Positions 55,051 through 64,000 are shown, counted from the stretch's first letter. The stretch: 64,000 nucleotides of DNA from Spirochaetota bacterium (GCA_029554345.1 JAKPJF010000106.1:1-64000); one strand, 5' to 3'. The notes: generated from the sequence alone by a model not told the origin. Translations and numbers: made by a program.

Positions 55051-55977
55051 ATGTCTATATTTGGCAGGCTTATTAGCGTTTCGGTTTTTATTGCTGCGGC
55101 GTTTGTTGTTTTCTCAACCGATGTGAACGCGAAAACAAGAGGCAGCGGACTTTTTGATTCAAAACCGTCATCAAAGGAGAAAACTCAGGATTTTTCGGAT
55201 GATGAAATAATTTTCGAAGAAGATGATAGTCAGGATCCGGATTATACCAAGGAAAGAAAATTTTCCGATGATTCAGTAAGCGCTAAAATGCGTGAAAAGG
55301 ATTATTCTCTGCGCGAAAGCGATACTGAAGAAGTTGCTGAAGAGTTCGACCAGAAGGGTTACGCTTCATGGTACGGGCGTGAGTTTCACGGCAGAAAAAC
55401 AGCAAGCGGCGGAAAATTTGACATGTATGACATGACTGCCGCGCACAAAACTCTTCCTTTCGGAACAGTTTTGAAAGTAACTAATCTTTCAAGCGGCAAA
55501 TCCATACAAGTTGTCATCAATGACAGAGGTCCTTATAAAAAGAACAGAATAATTGATCTATCATACGCCGCAGGAAGAGAGCTCGGAATTCTTGCCAAGG
55601 GTGAAGAGATGGTCGGAGTATCGATTGTCAAACTCGGAAACGGCAAAGCTGAAAAGAATGCGACTCAGGTTAAGGCTGTATCAGGGGAAGAAGAATTTTT
55701 GATTGAAGAAGATGATTCCGATGTAAACGCCGATATTCCTGAAGAAAGAATTGTTTCCGGAAACTTTGAAATTCAGGCCGGCGCTTTTTATTCCATGAAA
55801 AACGCAGAAAAAATCAAGCAGAGAATTGAATCATCAGTCGGCGGAAAAGTTGTGATTACCGAAGACGGCGATCTTTATAAAGTAAAAATGATAAATGTCA
55901 GAAACAAAAATGAAGCAGAAAGAATAATGCGCAGTCTTGAAAAAGACGACATTAAGACTCTGCTTCTGCAGAAATAA
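55051..55977 (+). CDS. rlpA: RlpA-family protein with DPBB and SPOR domains
   Basis: The 308-residue product has a signal peptide (to about DVNA, residue 26), a long acidic linker, a double-psi beta-barrel from about residue 103 (YASWYGREFHGRKTASGGKF, HKTLPFGTVLKVTNLSSGK, INDRGPYKKNRIIDLSYAA), and a C-terminal SPOR domain from about 240 (FEIQAGAFYSMKNAEKIKQR). RlpA cleaves denuded glycan strands or binds them at division sites. No lipobox Cys is seen, so it is probably periplasmic rather than a lipoprotein. A strong terminator follows. Confidence 0.9.
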   Translation: MSIFGRLISVSVFIAAAFVVFSTDVNAKTRGSGLFDSKPSSKEKTQDFSDDEIIFEEDDSQDPDYTKERKFSDDSVSAKMREKDYSLRESDTEEVAEEFDQKGYASWYGREFHGRKTASGGKFDMYDMTAAHKTLPFGTVLKVTNLSSGKSIQVVINDRGPYKKNRIIDLSYAAGRELGILAKGEEMVGVSIVKLGNGKAEKNATQVKAVSGEEEFLIEEDDSDVNADIPEERIVSGNFEIQAGAFYSMKNAEKIKQRIESSVGGKVVITEDGDLYKVKMINVRNKNEAERIMRSLEKDDIKTLLLQK

Positions 55978-56003
55978 GATTTACTTATAGAGATTAAAAA
56001 AAT

Positions 56004-56026
56004 GGCGGGGCAACCCGCCTTTTTTG
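56004..56026 (+). terminator. Terminator after rlpA
   Basis: GGCGGG (56004-56009) / CCCGCC (56014-56019) with a GCAA tetraloop and a T run to 56026. Very strong intrinsic terminator. Confidence 0.92.
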
Positions 56027-56144
56027 TTTAAGTATTGAATCAAACAGGTTTGTGAATTTTACGTGCAAATCTTCTTCTGAATTTTAAGAATTGATAATTG
56101 CGAATTAAAAATAGAAATATCGTTTTAATAATTTGGGGGAGATA

Positions 56145-56648
56145 ATGAATAAAATTCTTTTTCTTTTTACAGCATGTTCGCTAATTTTTTCATTCGGTTA
56201 CTCGAAACCGGATGAAGCGCACCCAAAAGAACAAGTTTCAGAAAAGTCTAATGAAGAAAACCCAACTTCAGTTGAAAAATATGATTTAAATACGCCGGAT
56301 GGTCTTGCCAAAAAGATATTGAGCGACATGACGGCTGCTTTTGAGACTTCGTATAATAATCTGCATGATTCGGCTAACGGCGAGGATGCGGCAAAAGCAC
56401 TTGCGGATTTAATTAATGAAATGATAAAGCTTTCTGAGGAAGGTAAAGCATTTGAATCAAAATATCCTGATTTTATTTTTTCTGATAAAAATGAAAATTT
56501 AAAGGAAGAATATAGTCGACTTAACAAAGCGGCTGATACATGGTTAAGAATATTAATGAGAGCTAAATTTGAATATCACGATTCCGAGGTTTTCAAAAAA
56601 GCACTTGAAGAATTAGACGCTTCCATTTCTTCTGCGGATGATGAATAA
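56145..56648 (+). CDS. Small secreted helical protein, paralogue A
   Basis: The product (167 residues from ATG 56145, GGGGGAG upstream) has a signal peptide (KILFLFTACSLIFSFGYSKP) and a Lys/Glu-rich helical body with SEKSNEENPTSVEKYDLNTP, YPDFIFSDKNENLKEEYSRL and the C-terminal HDSEVFKKALEELDASISSA. Cys at residue 11 lies inside the signal and is not a convincing lipobox. I do not recognise a family. A tandem, clearly related gene follows at 56851. Confidence 0.7.
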   Translation: MNKILFLFTACSLIFSFGYSKPDEAHPKEQVSEKSNEENPTSVEKYDLNTPDGLAKKILSDMTAAFETSYNNLHDSANGEDAAKALADLINEMIKLSEEGKAFESKYPDFIFSDKNENLKEEYSRLNKAADTWLRILMRAKFEYHDSEVFKKALEELDASISSADDE

Positions 56649-56850
56649 AAAAAGTAGTCGGCACATTATTCATAAGAATGTTTGATCCGGACTACTTATT
56701 GTTAGCGGTGAAGCCTTTTAATAATTCATGAAGCGTTTATTTTCTCAGTGAGTGACTATTTATTATTTCAAAGCTTATCTTGCCAATAGAATCATAAATA
56801 TAACATTGACTTTTCATCTGATTAATAGCATCAATAAATTGAGGATCATT

Positions 56851-57354
56851 ATGAAAAAATTAATTGTTTTTGTTTTTCTCTGTTTAATCTCAATCGTTTA
56901 CGCGAAGACTCAGGATGTTCAGGATAAAAAACAAGTTTCAGAAAAGTCTGCAGATGAAAACAAGGATTCAGCTGGAAAAAATTTAGATGTAGAAACTCCA
57001 GAAATAAAAGTAAAAAAAATGTCGAATGAAATGACTGCAGTTTTTAAAAAATTAACGATAAAACTTAAGAACACTGATTCAGATACCGCCGCAGCTGCTG
57101 TCATTAATGAATTTAATGCTGTAATGAGGAGTTATGATAAAAAGGCAAAAGCCATTAAAGCTGAATATCCCGATTACAATTTCAGTCAACAAAATGAAAA
57201 ATTTGAAGAAGAAAATAAAAGAATGGAAGAGGCAATGTTTCAACTTTTAGAAGTTATTGCTAAATTAGTCGATAAATATGAAGATTCCGAAGTTTTCAAA
57301 AAAGCTATTGAAGAAATCGGATCTTCAGTCTCTTCTGCTGAAACGCAGGAATAA
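56851..57354 (+). CDS. Small secreted helical protein, paralogue B
   Basis: The 167-residue product starts MKKLIVFVFLCLISIVYAKT (GAGGA at 56841-56845), with a cleavable signal, and parallels paralogue A throughout: QVSEKSADENK, MSNEMTAVF, YPDYNFSQQNEKFEEENKRM and EDSEVFKKAIEEIGSSVSSA. The pair arose by tandem duplication. They may be cofactors of a periplasmic complex, but no partner is evident. The region between the genes is 202 nt with an imperfect hairpin (56653-56699) that may terminate paralogue A. Confidence 0.72.
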   Translation: MKKLIVFVFLCLISIVYAKTQDVQDKKQVSEKSADENKDSAGKNLDVETPEIKVKKMSNEMTAVFKKLTIKLKNTDSDTAAAAVINEFNAVMRSYDKKAKAIKAEYPDYNFSQQNEKFEEENKRMEEAMFQLLEVIAKLVDKYEDSEVFKKAIEEIGSSVSSAETQE

Positions 57355-57375
57355 AAATAACCTATTTTTTATTTA

Positions 57376-57399
57376 TTAAGCCGGTTAAAGCCGGCTTAA
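57376..57399. terminator. Bidirectional terminator between convergent genes
   Basis: TTAAGCCGG (57376-57384) / CCGGCTTAA (57391-57399) form a perfect 9-bp stem with loop TTAAAG, flanked by AT-rich sequence (ATTTTTTATTTAT before it, ATTTATATAC after it) on both sides. It sits between the 3' ends of paralogue B (+) and the acyl-CoA ligase gene (-). Confidence 0.65.
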
Positions 57400-57427
57400 A
57401 TTTATATACAGCAATAGTATTTTTAAA

Positions 57428-59065
57428 CTATGCTGAATATTTTTCTCTCAGAGCCAGTTTGTTTATTTTTCCGACGCTTGTCTTGTCAATTGAATCAATA
57501 AATTTTACTTTAAGAAGAACTGCTTCTTTTGTTAAAACTCCTTTATCAATATATCCTTTCACAAAATTATATATTTCTTTTTCGTTTACCTGAACGTTCG
57601 GTTTCAAAACGACAAGTGCAAGCGGAATTTCTCCCCAGCGCGGATCAGTTTGGCCTATCAGAGCGGCTTCGCTTACGGCATGATGATGCATAACGATATC
57701 TTCCATCTCGAGCGATGATACCCATTCGCCGCCGATTTTGATTACGTCCTTGAGTCTGTCAACTATGCGCAGGCTTGACTTCGGATTTGTGCACGCAACA
57801 TCGTTTGTATGTAGCCATCCGCCGTGCCAGAGTTTTTCGCTGTTGACCGTGTCTTTGAGATAACCCTGGGTCAGCCATGGTGTTCTGACTGTAATTTCCC
57901 CCGGTGATTTATCATCCGGTTGAACTTCATTGCCTTTATCATCTACCACTTTGATTTCGGCAAGCGCGATAGGTACACCTGTTCTGCAACGTATTTCAGC
58001 CTGCTTCTCATCGCTAAGAAGAAGTTCTTCGGGCGTCAAATGAGAAAGAGACAGGATCGGACATGTTTCGCTCATTCCGTATCCGGCTACGATATCTATG
58101 CCGAGACTCATCGCTTCGAGGCATAGTGCACGCGGAAGCGCAGCTCCGCCGATCAGAGCTTTCCAGCCCTTGAAGTTGACTTTTCCGGCGTCCTTATCTT
58201 TTAGAAGCATGTGAAGAATAGTCGGAACGCAATGCGAGAATGTGACTTTTTCTTCCGACATGAGTTTTATGAGAATGTCCGCAGAATATCTTCCAGGATA
58301 GACCTGTTTAACTCCGAGCATCGTTGCGATATACGGAATGCCCCATGCGTGCACATGAAACATCGGTGTTATCGGCATATAAATATCTTCACGGTTGAAG
58401 CTTGCGTGAGGTGCGGTTGCAAGTGTAGCAAGAGTTGCCAGAGAATGAAGAACAAGCTGACGGTGGCTGAAATAAACTCCCTTTGGAAGACCTGTTGTAC
58501 CTGTTGTATAAAATGTAGTCGCGCGTGTATTTTCGTCGAAGACGGGATATTCTTTTACGGGTTCTGCTTTAGATAGAAGATCTTCATATTCGCCGTCAAA
58601 CTGGATGTGTGAAGTGCCCTTGTATTCGGTATCGCTCAATAAAATTATTTTTTTGACTGTATCGAGTTTTCCGCGAATCTGTTCGAGAAGGGGAATGAGA
58701 TCGGCATTGATGAAAATGATATCGTCTTCGGCGTGGTTGATAGTGTAGATCATCTGTTCTGCGGATAGGCGCACGTTTACGGTGTGCAGAACCGCACCCA
58801 TCATGGGAACTGCATAAAAAGCCTCGAGATAGCGGTGGCTGTCAAAATCCATGAATGCGACAGTGTCTCCTTTTTTTACTCCGAGATTTATGAGTGCACC
58901 CGAAAGTTTTGCTATCCTCTCGCGAAGTGTGCTGTATGTTATCCGGCAGACGTCTTTGTAGACTATTTCCTGATCGGGATTGTAGGCTATCGGCTGAAAA
59001 AGCAGATTTTTTATCAGAAGGGGATAAGAATATGCCGAATCTGTTTTATGAATTAGACTTTCCAT
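57428..59065 (-). CDS. Acyl-CoA synthetase (fatty-acid--CoA ligase type)
   Basis: The 545-residue product is an ANL-superfamily adenylating enzyme: P-loop TFYTTGTTGLPKGVYFSH, VAGYGMSETCPILS, GGWLHTNDVACTNP, and the C-terminal RLKDVIKIGGEWVSSLEMED and KTSVGKINKLALRE with the catalytic Lys. It resembles AlkK/DmdB-like medium- or short-chain acyl-CoA ligases; the acid is unknown. ATG at 59065 with AAGGAAAGG upstream is preferred to earlier in-frame starts that lack a ribosome site. No beta-oxidation gene is adjacent. Confidence 0.9.
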   Translation of the reverse strand: MESLIHKTDSAYSYPLLIKNLLFQPIAYNPDQEIVYKDVCRITYSTLRERIAKLSGALINLGVKKGDTVAFMDFDSHRYLEAFYAVPMMGAVLHTVNVRLSAEQMIYTINHAEDDIIFINADLIPLLEQIRGKLDTVKKIILLSDTEYKGTSHIQFDGEYEDLLSKAEPVKEYPVFDENTRATTFYTTGTTGLPKGVYFSHRQLVLHSLATLATLATAPHASFNREDIYMPITPMFHVHAWGIPYIATMLGVKQVYPGRYSADILIKLMSEEKVTFSHCVPTILHMLLKDKDAGKVNFKGWKALIGGAALPRALCLEAMSLGIDIVAGYGMSETCPILSLSHLTPEELLLSDEKQAEIRCRTGVPIALAEIKVVDDKGNEVQPDDKSPGEITVRTPWLTQGYLKDTVNSEKLWHGGWLHTNDVACTNPKSSLRIVDRLKDVIKIGGEWVSSLEMEDIVMHHHAVSEAALIGQTDPRWGEIPLALVVLKPNVQVNEKEIYNFVKGYIDKGVLTKEAVLLKVKFIDSIDKTSVGKINKLALREKYSA

Positions 59066-59251
59066 TTTTCTGAACCTTTCCTTATATGTACAATTTCGGG
59101 CAATGATTAGTATTATTTGAATGAGGTCAATCATATTATTTGACTATTTTTACCGTTTTAAACGTCATTTAAAAAAGCTTTTCGGATTACCCTTGCGTAA
59201 AATACTTGTCAAACTTTGTTAATTTGTTTTTTTGTAGCTATGAGGATTACT

Positions 59252-60256
59252 ATGAAAAAGTTAGCCATAATCGGCGCCATTATTGCATTTATGCTTGTTT
59301 CGGCGTCGAGCGTATCATATTTTTTTGCGGCTTCTCCGATGGAAGAGGAGTCAAAGACTTTTGTTGTTGAAAAGGGTTCTTCCATGTCAAAGGTCGCGAA
59401 GGATCTTGAGGATGCCGGAATAATCCGTTCGGCGAAGTTTTTCATCATGATATATAAGGCGCGCGGAGAAAAAATGATTAAAGCCGGGAAATACCGCGCC
59501 TATAGTAATGATACCTCTTTCAAGCTGATTAAAAAAATTGAAGCCGGAGAAGTCGTTACCGCAAAGGTTACGATTCCTGAAGGCTATAATATAAAACAGA
59601 TGGCAGAAGTATTTGAAACTGCCGGAATCTGTTCCGCTTCGGATTTTATCAAGTATTCAAAAGATAAGGCTTTTTTAAAACGCATCGGAATCGATTATCC
59701 GACTGCGGAAGGCTATCTTTTTCCGGAAACTTATGTAATTGCCGAAGGTCTTGATGCGCGTGATGTCATTTCTATTCTAAAAAGAAAAACTGATTCTGTT
59801 CTAAAGGAGCTTAACTGGAAGCCGAAGAAAGATTTCTCGACGCATGAGATGCTGACTCTTGCTTCTATTATTGAAAAAGAAGCAAAGGTAAAAACCGAAC
59901 AGGCCGTGGTCTCGAGCGTTTTTCATAACAGATTAAAAATCGGAATGCCTCTTCAAAGCTGTGCAACAGTTCTCTATGCTCTTGATAAGACTATTCCACA
60001 TCTTTTGCTGAAAGATCTTGAAGTTGATTCTCCTTATAATACTTACAGGCATAAGGGTCTGACTCCGACTCCGATCGCCTCAAGCGGGCTTGGAGCAATA
60101 AAGGCTGCAATTAAACCTGCAAAGACCGACTATTTGTTTTTTGTGGCAAGAAATGACGGAAGTCATTATTTTTCAAAATCTTACGGGTCTCATCTGAAGG
60201 CGCAGGAGCATTATATTCACGGTGAAAAAAACGGATTCAATGATGACCAGAAATAG
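59252..60256 (+). CDS. mltG: Endolytic peptidoglycan transglycosylase MltG
   Basis: The 334-residue product has one N-terminal membrane helix (LAIIGAIIAFMLVSASSVSY), a LysM-like region (FVVEKGSSMSKVAKDLEDAG) and the YceG catalytic domain with IPEGYNIKQMAEVFE, LASIIEKEAKVKTEQ (catalytic Glu) and SPYNTYRHKGLTPTPIASSG. It cuts nascent glycan strands to end their synthesis. ATG at 59252 follows GAGG. Its 3' end overlaps the U32 gene, so the products are co-translated. Confidence 0.93.
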   Translation: MKKLAIIGAIIAFMLVSASSVSYFFAASPMEEESKTFVVEKGSSMSKVAKDLEDAGIIRSAKFFIMIYKARGEKMIKAGKYRAYSNDTSFKLIKKIEAGEVVTAKVTIPEGYNIKQMAEVFETAGICSASDFIKYSKDKAFLKRIGIDYPTAEGYLFPETYVIAEGLDARDVISILKRKTDSVLKELNWKPKKDFSTHEMLTLASIIEKEAKVKTEQAVVSSVFHNRLKIGMPLQSCATVLYALDKTIPHLLLKDLEVDSPYNTYRHKGLTPTPIASSGLGAIKAAIKPAKTDYLFFVARNDGSHYFSKSYGSHLKAQEHYIHGEKNGFNDDQK

Positions 60257-61475
60257 AGCAGAAATAGTTTCTCCCGGCGGGAATTTTGAAAAGATGCGTT
60301 TTGCCCTGATGTACGGAGCTGATGCAGTGTATTTCGGCGGTGAAGAATTTAATCTGCGCGACAAGGCCGGAAACTTTTCATTTGATGAAATTAAAAAGGG
60401 AGTGGAGCTTTGTCATTCGTACGGAGCTAAGGCTTTTTTTCTGCTGAATGCCTTTCTTCATGAAGCGGATGTTCTTTCCGCTGAAAGTTACGTTAAAAGC
60501 CTTGCAGGAATTGATTTCGACGCAGTAATTGTTTCAGATCCCGGAATGCTCGTTCTTGTAAGGGAGCATCTCAACTGCAAAGTTCATATTTCAACGCAAC
60601 AGTCAACGCTGAATCACCTTTCAGTCAAGTTCTGGCAATCGCAGGGAGCTTCCCGAATAGTTTTGGCGCGCGAAACCACTCTGCCTGAAATTAAAATGAT
60701 CAAAGATTATTCGGATGCAGAAATTGAAATATTTGCGCATGGTGCTGTCTGTGTTTCGTATTCCGGAAGATGTCTGTTGTCGAGATATTTTACCGGAAAA
60801 GACGCGAATTCCGGCGTATGCACTCAGCCGTGCAGATGGAAATATAAGATAATTGAAGAGAAACGTCTCGGTGATCACTTTGAAGTAATTGAACATCAAA
60901 ACTCTACGGAGATTCTTTCTTCAAAAGATTTGTGTCTCATCGGTAATCTCGGCGAATATATCGAAGCCGGAGTTGATGCGTTTAAAATCGAAGGACGCAT
61001 GAAATCGGCATATTATGCCGCCGGAGTTACGCGTATTTACAAGGATGCGCTCAATGAATACTATTCGTCAGGCACTTATTCATCAAAACTTCCGAAGTAT
61101 AATGAAGAGCTTGATTTAATCAGTCACAGACCGTATACCGATGATCTTTTTCATGAATTTGAAAAAGGTTATGAGTCCATTCCGTATATTCAGAAAACAG
61201 ATTTTCTCGGTGTTTCTTTGAGTTCATCAGCTTCATCAGAAATTGTTTTTAAGGCATATAATCCGGTTTATGCGGGAACTGAGTTTGAATTTATAGCACC
61301 TCTTGAAGACGGTAAATTTATTGACGGATATTGCACCCTGAAAGAAATTATCGATATTAACAATGAAACTCTGAAATACGAGATGGCAAGACCTAATGCG
61401 GTATACAAGGCCGTTTTTGACAGGGAGATGCCGATCGGTTCTGTTTTCAGGATGCGCGTTAAGGAGAAAGAATGA
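60240..61475 (+). CDS. Peptidase U32-family protein (TrhP-like)
   Basis: The product (about 412 residues) begins near AEIVSPGGNFEKMRFALMYG and has the U32 signature EIFAHGAVCVSYSGRCLLSR followed by a CxxxCRW cluster (GVCTQPCRW), then FKIEGRMKSAYYAAGVTRIY. Related proteins (TrhP/YegQ) take part in tRNA hydroxylation or RNA modification rather than proteolysis. ATGs at 60240 and 60243 lie inside the mltG end. It ends overlapping hisS by 4 bases (ATGA), a fit for RNA-related function. Confidence 0.87.
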   Translation: MMTRNRAEIVSPGGNFEKMRFALMYGADAVYFGGEEFNLRDKAGNFSFDEIKKGVELCHSYGAKAFFLLNAFLHEADVLSAESYVKSLAGIDFDAVIVSDPGMLVLVREHLNCKVHISTQQSTLNHLSVKFWQSQGASRIVLARETTLPEIKMIKDYSDAEIEIFAHGAVCVSYSGRCLLSRYFTGKDANSGVCTQPCRWKYKIIEEKRLGDHFEVIEHQNSTEILSSKDLCLIGNLGEYIEAGVDAFKIEGRMKSAYYAAGVTRIYKDALNEYYSSGTYSSKLPKYNEELDLISHRPYTDDLFHEFEKGYESIPYIQKTDFLGVSLSSSASSEIVFKAYNPVYAGTEFEFIAPLEDGKFIDGYCTLKEIIDINNETLKYEMARPNAVYKAVFDREMPIGSVFRMRVKEKE

Positions 61476-62725
61476 GTTTTACTAAAGCACCCGGTGTTGA
61501 AGATATTTTTCCTGACAGAATTCCCGTATGGAACAGAATAACCGCGTCGGCTAGGAGAAATTTTGAACTGTTTAATTTCAGGGAAGTAATCATTCCGGTG
61601 ATGGAGTATACTGAACTTTTTTCGCGCGGCATAGGAGACGAGACGGATATAGTATCAAAAGAAATGTTTACTTTCGAAGACAGAGGCGGCCGATCGCTGA
61701 CTCTGCGCCCCGAGGGAACCGCTTCGGTTGTAAGGGCCTACAACGAGAACGGCGAATATAACAGACTTTCTGTCTGCAAACTTTTTTATATAGGTTCCAT
61801 GTTCCGTGCTGAGCGTCCGCAGAAAGGAAGACTCCGTCAGTTTAATCAGTTCGGAGCCGAGCTTTTCGGTGATGATTCGCCTTTTTATGATTATGAAGTA
61901 ATTTCCATGATGAATTCGATTGCAATAGATCTTGGAATTTTGAATTATGAATTATTGATAAATTCTATCGGCTGTGAAGAATGCCGTCCGGCGTATCTGG
62001 AAAAGCTTAAAGAATATTATCAGTCGAACAAATCTGTTTTATGTGAAGACTGCGTCAAACGTCTTGAAAAAAATCCATTGCGCATTCTTGATTGCAAAAA
62101 GGATGGATGCAAAGCCCTTAAGGATGCAGCACCTGTTCTTCCTGAATTTCTTTGTTCTTCATGCGCCGATCATCATTCGTCTGTGAAGTCTTATCTTTCC
62201 GGCGCAGGTATCGCTTTCAGGGAAGATCCTTTTCTCGTACGCGGACTTGACTATTACGCTAAAACAACATTTGAGTTTGTTACTACGGCCCTCGGCGGTC
62301 AGAACGCTTTTGCGGCCGGAGGAAGATATAACAAGCTTGTTGAAATTCTCGGTGGAAAACCGACTCCTGCGGTAGGTTTTGCGGCCGGCATAGAAAGACT
62401 TATGATTCTTACGGAAACGAATCCGCCGGCGCCTTTGTCTTTGGATGCTTTTATTATATATTCCGATGAAAAATATTTTCAGCATTCGGCTGAACTTTTG
62501 AGAAAACTCCGAATGGAAGGAATATCTGCCGACATTGATCCCAGCGGCAAATCGATGAAATCTCAGATGAAAAAAATGGATAGAGAAAATGCGCGTTTTG
62601 CGCTTATCATAGGGGATGAAGAGATAAATGAAAAAACTGTCACGGTAAAAGACACCGCGACGCGCGAACAGCAGAAAATAAGTGAAGGGGAAGTTTCAGC
62701 CTTTATAAAAAACAATAAACGGTGA
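61472..62725 (+). CDS. hisS: Histidine--tRNA ligase
   Basis: The 417-residue class II synthetase has motif 1 near FREVIIPVMEYTELFSRGIG, motif 2 YIGSMFRAERPQKGRLRQFN, the His-specific LVRGLDYYAKTTFEF, and motif 3 GFAAGIERLMIL, then the anticodon-binding C-terminal domain. Catalytic and His-recognition elements are intact, so it is HisS rather than the paralogue HisZ. It contains two CxxC pairs (CEEC...CEDC and CSSC) in the insertion domain. Overlaps the U32 gene upstream by 4 bases. Confidence 0.95.
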   Translation: MSFTKAPGVEDIFPDRIPVWNRITASARRNFELFNFREVIIPVMEYTELFSRGIGDETDIVSKEMFTFEDRGGRSLTLRPEGTASVVRAYNENGEYNRLSVCKLFYIGSMFRAERPQKGRLRQFNQFGAELFGDDSPFYDYEVISMMNSIAIDLGILNYELLINSIGCEECRPAYLEKLKEYYQSNKSVLCEDCVKRLEKNPLRILDCKKDGCKALKDAAPVLPEFLCSSCADHHSSVKSYLSGAGIAFREDPFLVRGLDYYAKTTFEFVTTALGGQNAFAAGGRYNKLVEILGGKPTPAVGFAAGIERLMILTETNPPAPLSLDAFIIYSDEKYFQHSAELLRKLRMEGISADIDPSGKSMKSQMKKMDRENARFALIIGDEEINEKTVTVKDTATREQQKISEGEVSAFIKNNKR

Positions 62726-62729
62726 AAAA

Positions 62730-64000
62730 ATGATTAATCTTGCCGGAAAAAATCCCAGGGACGTTTTTCCCTTTCTTGACGAGAGAAGCGCGATAGAGCC
62801 TTTTCTTTTCGAAACTCTGCTAGAGATCGATCAGATTCAGCGTGCTTTTATTGCCGGAAAATCTTCAACCCTTGCTACAAAGGAGCACATCAAGCTTTCC
62901 AGAAATATAAAAATTCCGTTCACTATTGCCCGCGATAAGAATATAGATTACATTCTCGAGATGCTGCTTCACCGTTTTCCGATGAATATCGGAAGGGTTA
63001 TTTCATTTGATTTTAAATTCGACGATGCACAGAAGAAACTATTGATAAAAGAAACTGAAGAATATTCAGTTAATCTTCCGCGAGAACGTTTTGACAAACT
63101 TTGCATTCAGCGTAATCAAAGTTCACTCGATTCTCTGAATACTCTTATTGCCCGTTTCAGAATGTTCAATCTTTCCAAACTTGTTTCTCAGGCGGCAAAC
63201 AAGCAGGAACTCGGCAAGATTATCAATTCGTCGCTTGATAAAACAATATTTACTTTTAAGAATTTCTCAATTGTGAGAAATCAGGTGCAGGCAACTGAAG
63301 AATTCTGTTTTCATTCGTCCAATTATGAGCATATAAAGCGTACTCTTGATATCAGAAAAATAATACCTGTAATCGGTGTACGCATCGACGTCATAAAGCA
63401 AAAGCTCAAATCTTTCGGAATAACAAGTACGGATGTTTCGGATTACCGCGATACCAAAATTGATTATATACTGAATATTCTCATGGAAGGAATAGCCTCT
63501 ACTCTCGCGCCGAAAGAAATGTGCGAAGTTAAGAATTTTCATTCGCTTAGAGAATGTATTATGAAAGTTGATAAGCTGCTTGATCCGGCCCGTATTTACA
63601 GCGGCGATATTGTAAAGATAATCCGTGAAAACGGTGCTATTCCGGCGCATGATATATTTTCGACGTTCCCTAATATCACTGCTGATGTTCTTTCTTCATG
63701 GGCATCAAAGGAAAATCTGAACAAGGAATCCATTTTTCTTTTTTCTGATTCTGCGGGCGCTGAATGGTTGTTTGATCTTCGTAATTTCGTTAAGCTTTTT
63801 GAGTCAAGCTTTGACTATATGCGGAATGATCCCGTGCGTTTTGCTTCTCTTCCTGATTTTGAAAAAGACATGGTTATGAAGAAGCTTTCCGCATTTTACG
63901 GTGCCTCAGGAGTAATTCTTAATGATAAAAATGCTCCGGCTCAGATACGCAGCAATCCTGATGAAATGACTCATCTCAAGTATGTTTCTGAAGAATATGA
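62730..64000 (+). CDS. Unknown soluble protein, 3' end outside the window
   Basis: An open frame runs from ATG 62730, four bases after the hisS stop, to the window end without a stop (423 codons). It begins MINLAGKNPRDVFPFLDERS and is a charged alpha/beta protein without signal, membrane span or a motif I know. Two segments repeat a theme (NIKIPFTIARDKNIDYILEM and ITSTDVSDYRDTKIDYILNI), hinting at an internal duplication. AACGGTGAAAAA before ATG is a modest ribosome site; translation is probably coupled to hisS. Function unknown. Confidence 0.75.
   Translation, partial: MINLAGKNPRDVFPFLDERSAIEPFLFETLLEIDQIQRAFIAGKSSTLATKEHIKLSRNIKIPFTIARDKNIDYILEMLLHRFPMNIGRVISFDFKFDDAQKKLLIKETEEYSVNLPRERFDKLCIQRNQSSLDSLNTLIARFRMFNLSKLVSQAANKQELGKIINSSLDKTIFTFKNFSIVRNQVQATEEFCFHSSNYEHIKRTLDIRKIIPVIGVRIDVIKQKLKSFGITSTDVSDYRDTKIDYILNILMEGIASTLAPKEMCEVKNFHSLRECIMKVDKLLDPARIYSGDIVKIIRENGAIPAHDIFSTFPNITADVLSSWASKENLNKESIFLFSDSAGAEWLFDLRNFVKLFESSFDYMRNDPVRFASLPDFEKDMVMKKLSAFYGASGVILNDKNAPAQIRSNPDEMTHLKYVSEEY

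Noticed and set aside
61472-62725. HisZ (ATP phosphoribosyltransferase regulatory subunit)
   Set aside because: Catalytic motifs 1-3 and the LVRGLDYY segment are intact and an anticodon domain is present.

Overview
The window reads as a chromosomal segment of a moderately AT-rich, double-membraned (Gram-negative-type) bacterium that is not a typical proteobacterium. The diderm reading rests on lipoprotein signal peptides, an exported outer-membrane-barrel-like protein, RlpA with a SPOR domain, and MltG. Gene content, a hendecad coiled-coil protein with a C-terminal membrane anchor, and an EF-G whose G1 region resembles the spirochaete/planctomycete/delta type would fit a spirochaete or an uncultured relative. 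RpoB, however, keeps the Ser that cultured spirochaetes usually replace with Asn in the rifampicin site, so the lineage is left open. No plasmid, prophage, IS or CRISPR signature was found.

Region 1 (116-30466) is one continuous + strand translation/transcription superoperon: tRNA-Thr(GGT), rpmG, secE, nusG, rplKAJL, rpoBC, rpsLG, fusA, tuf, then S10-spc-alpha from rpsJ to rplQ, with secY, map and infA and without adk. Hairpins mark internal joints: rplJ/rplL, rplL/rpoB (attenuator-like), rpoC/rpsL, rpsG/fusA and tuf/rpsJ. A good promoter sits before tuf, and a strong terminator closes the run at 30490-30518.

Region 2 (30790-37626) holds a TetR-type regulator, a convergent hexapeptide acyltransferase, and a tight operon of a DUF4404-like gene, def, fmt and an HNH nuclease gene. 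An 819-residue protein with an N-terminal cNMP-binding-like domain and an unknown body follows, then a GHKL ATPase-like protein.

Region 3 (37627-50448) is accessory and envelope-oriented: a NamZ-type muramidase lipoprotein, a small lipoprotein, a 1107-residue discoidin/tail-fibre-like protein with sixteen 32-residue repeats, an unknown coiled-coil gene coupled to an exported phospholipase-D-like protein, a barrel protein in operon with two tandem beta-propeller lipoproteins, a hendecad coiled-coil gene flanked by hairpin-rich noncoding DNA, a nitroreductase, and a radical SAM gene overlapping a 48-codon gene.

Region 4 (50621-64000) holds an exported rhodanese, a PAS-GAF histidine kinase and a stand-alone receiver, a DegT-fold protein whose PLP lysine is replaced by Asp next to queD, RlpA-SPOR, two tandem small secreted paralogues, an acyl-CoA ligase, and an overlapping operon mltG - U32 peptidase - hisS - unknown, the last running off the window end.

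Best candidates for something undescribed: the discoidin-fibre protein with an inverted repeat in its promoter, the cNMP-like/GHKL pair, the lysine-less DegT protein, and the radical SAM/48-aa pair. All functional statements come from reading the sequence and knowledge of families; no database search was possible.
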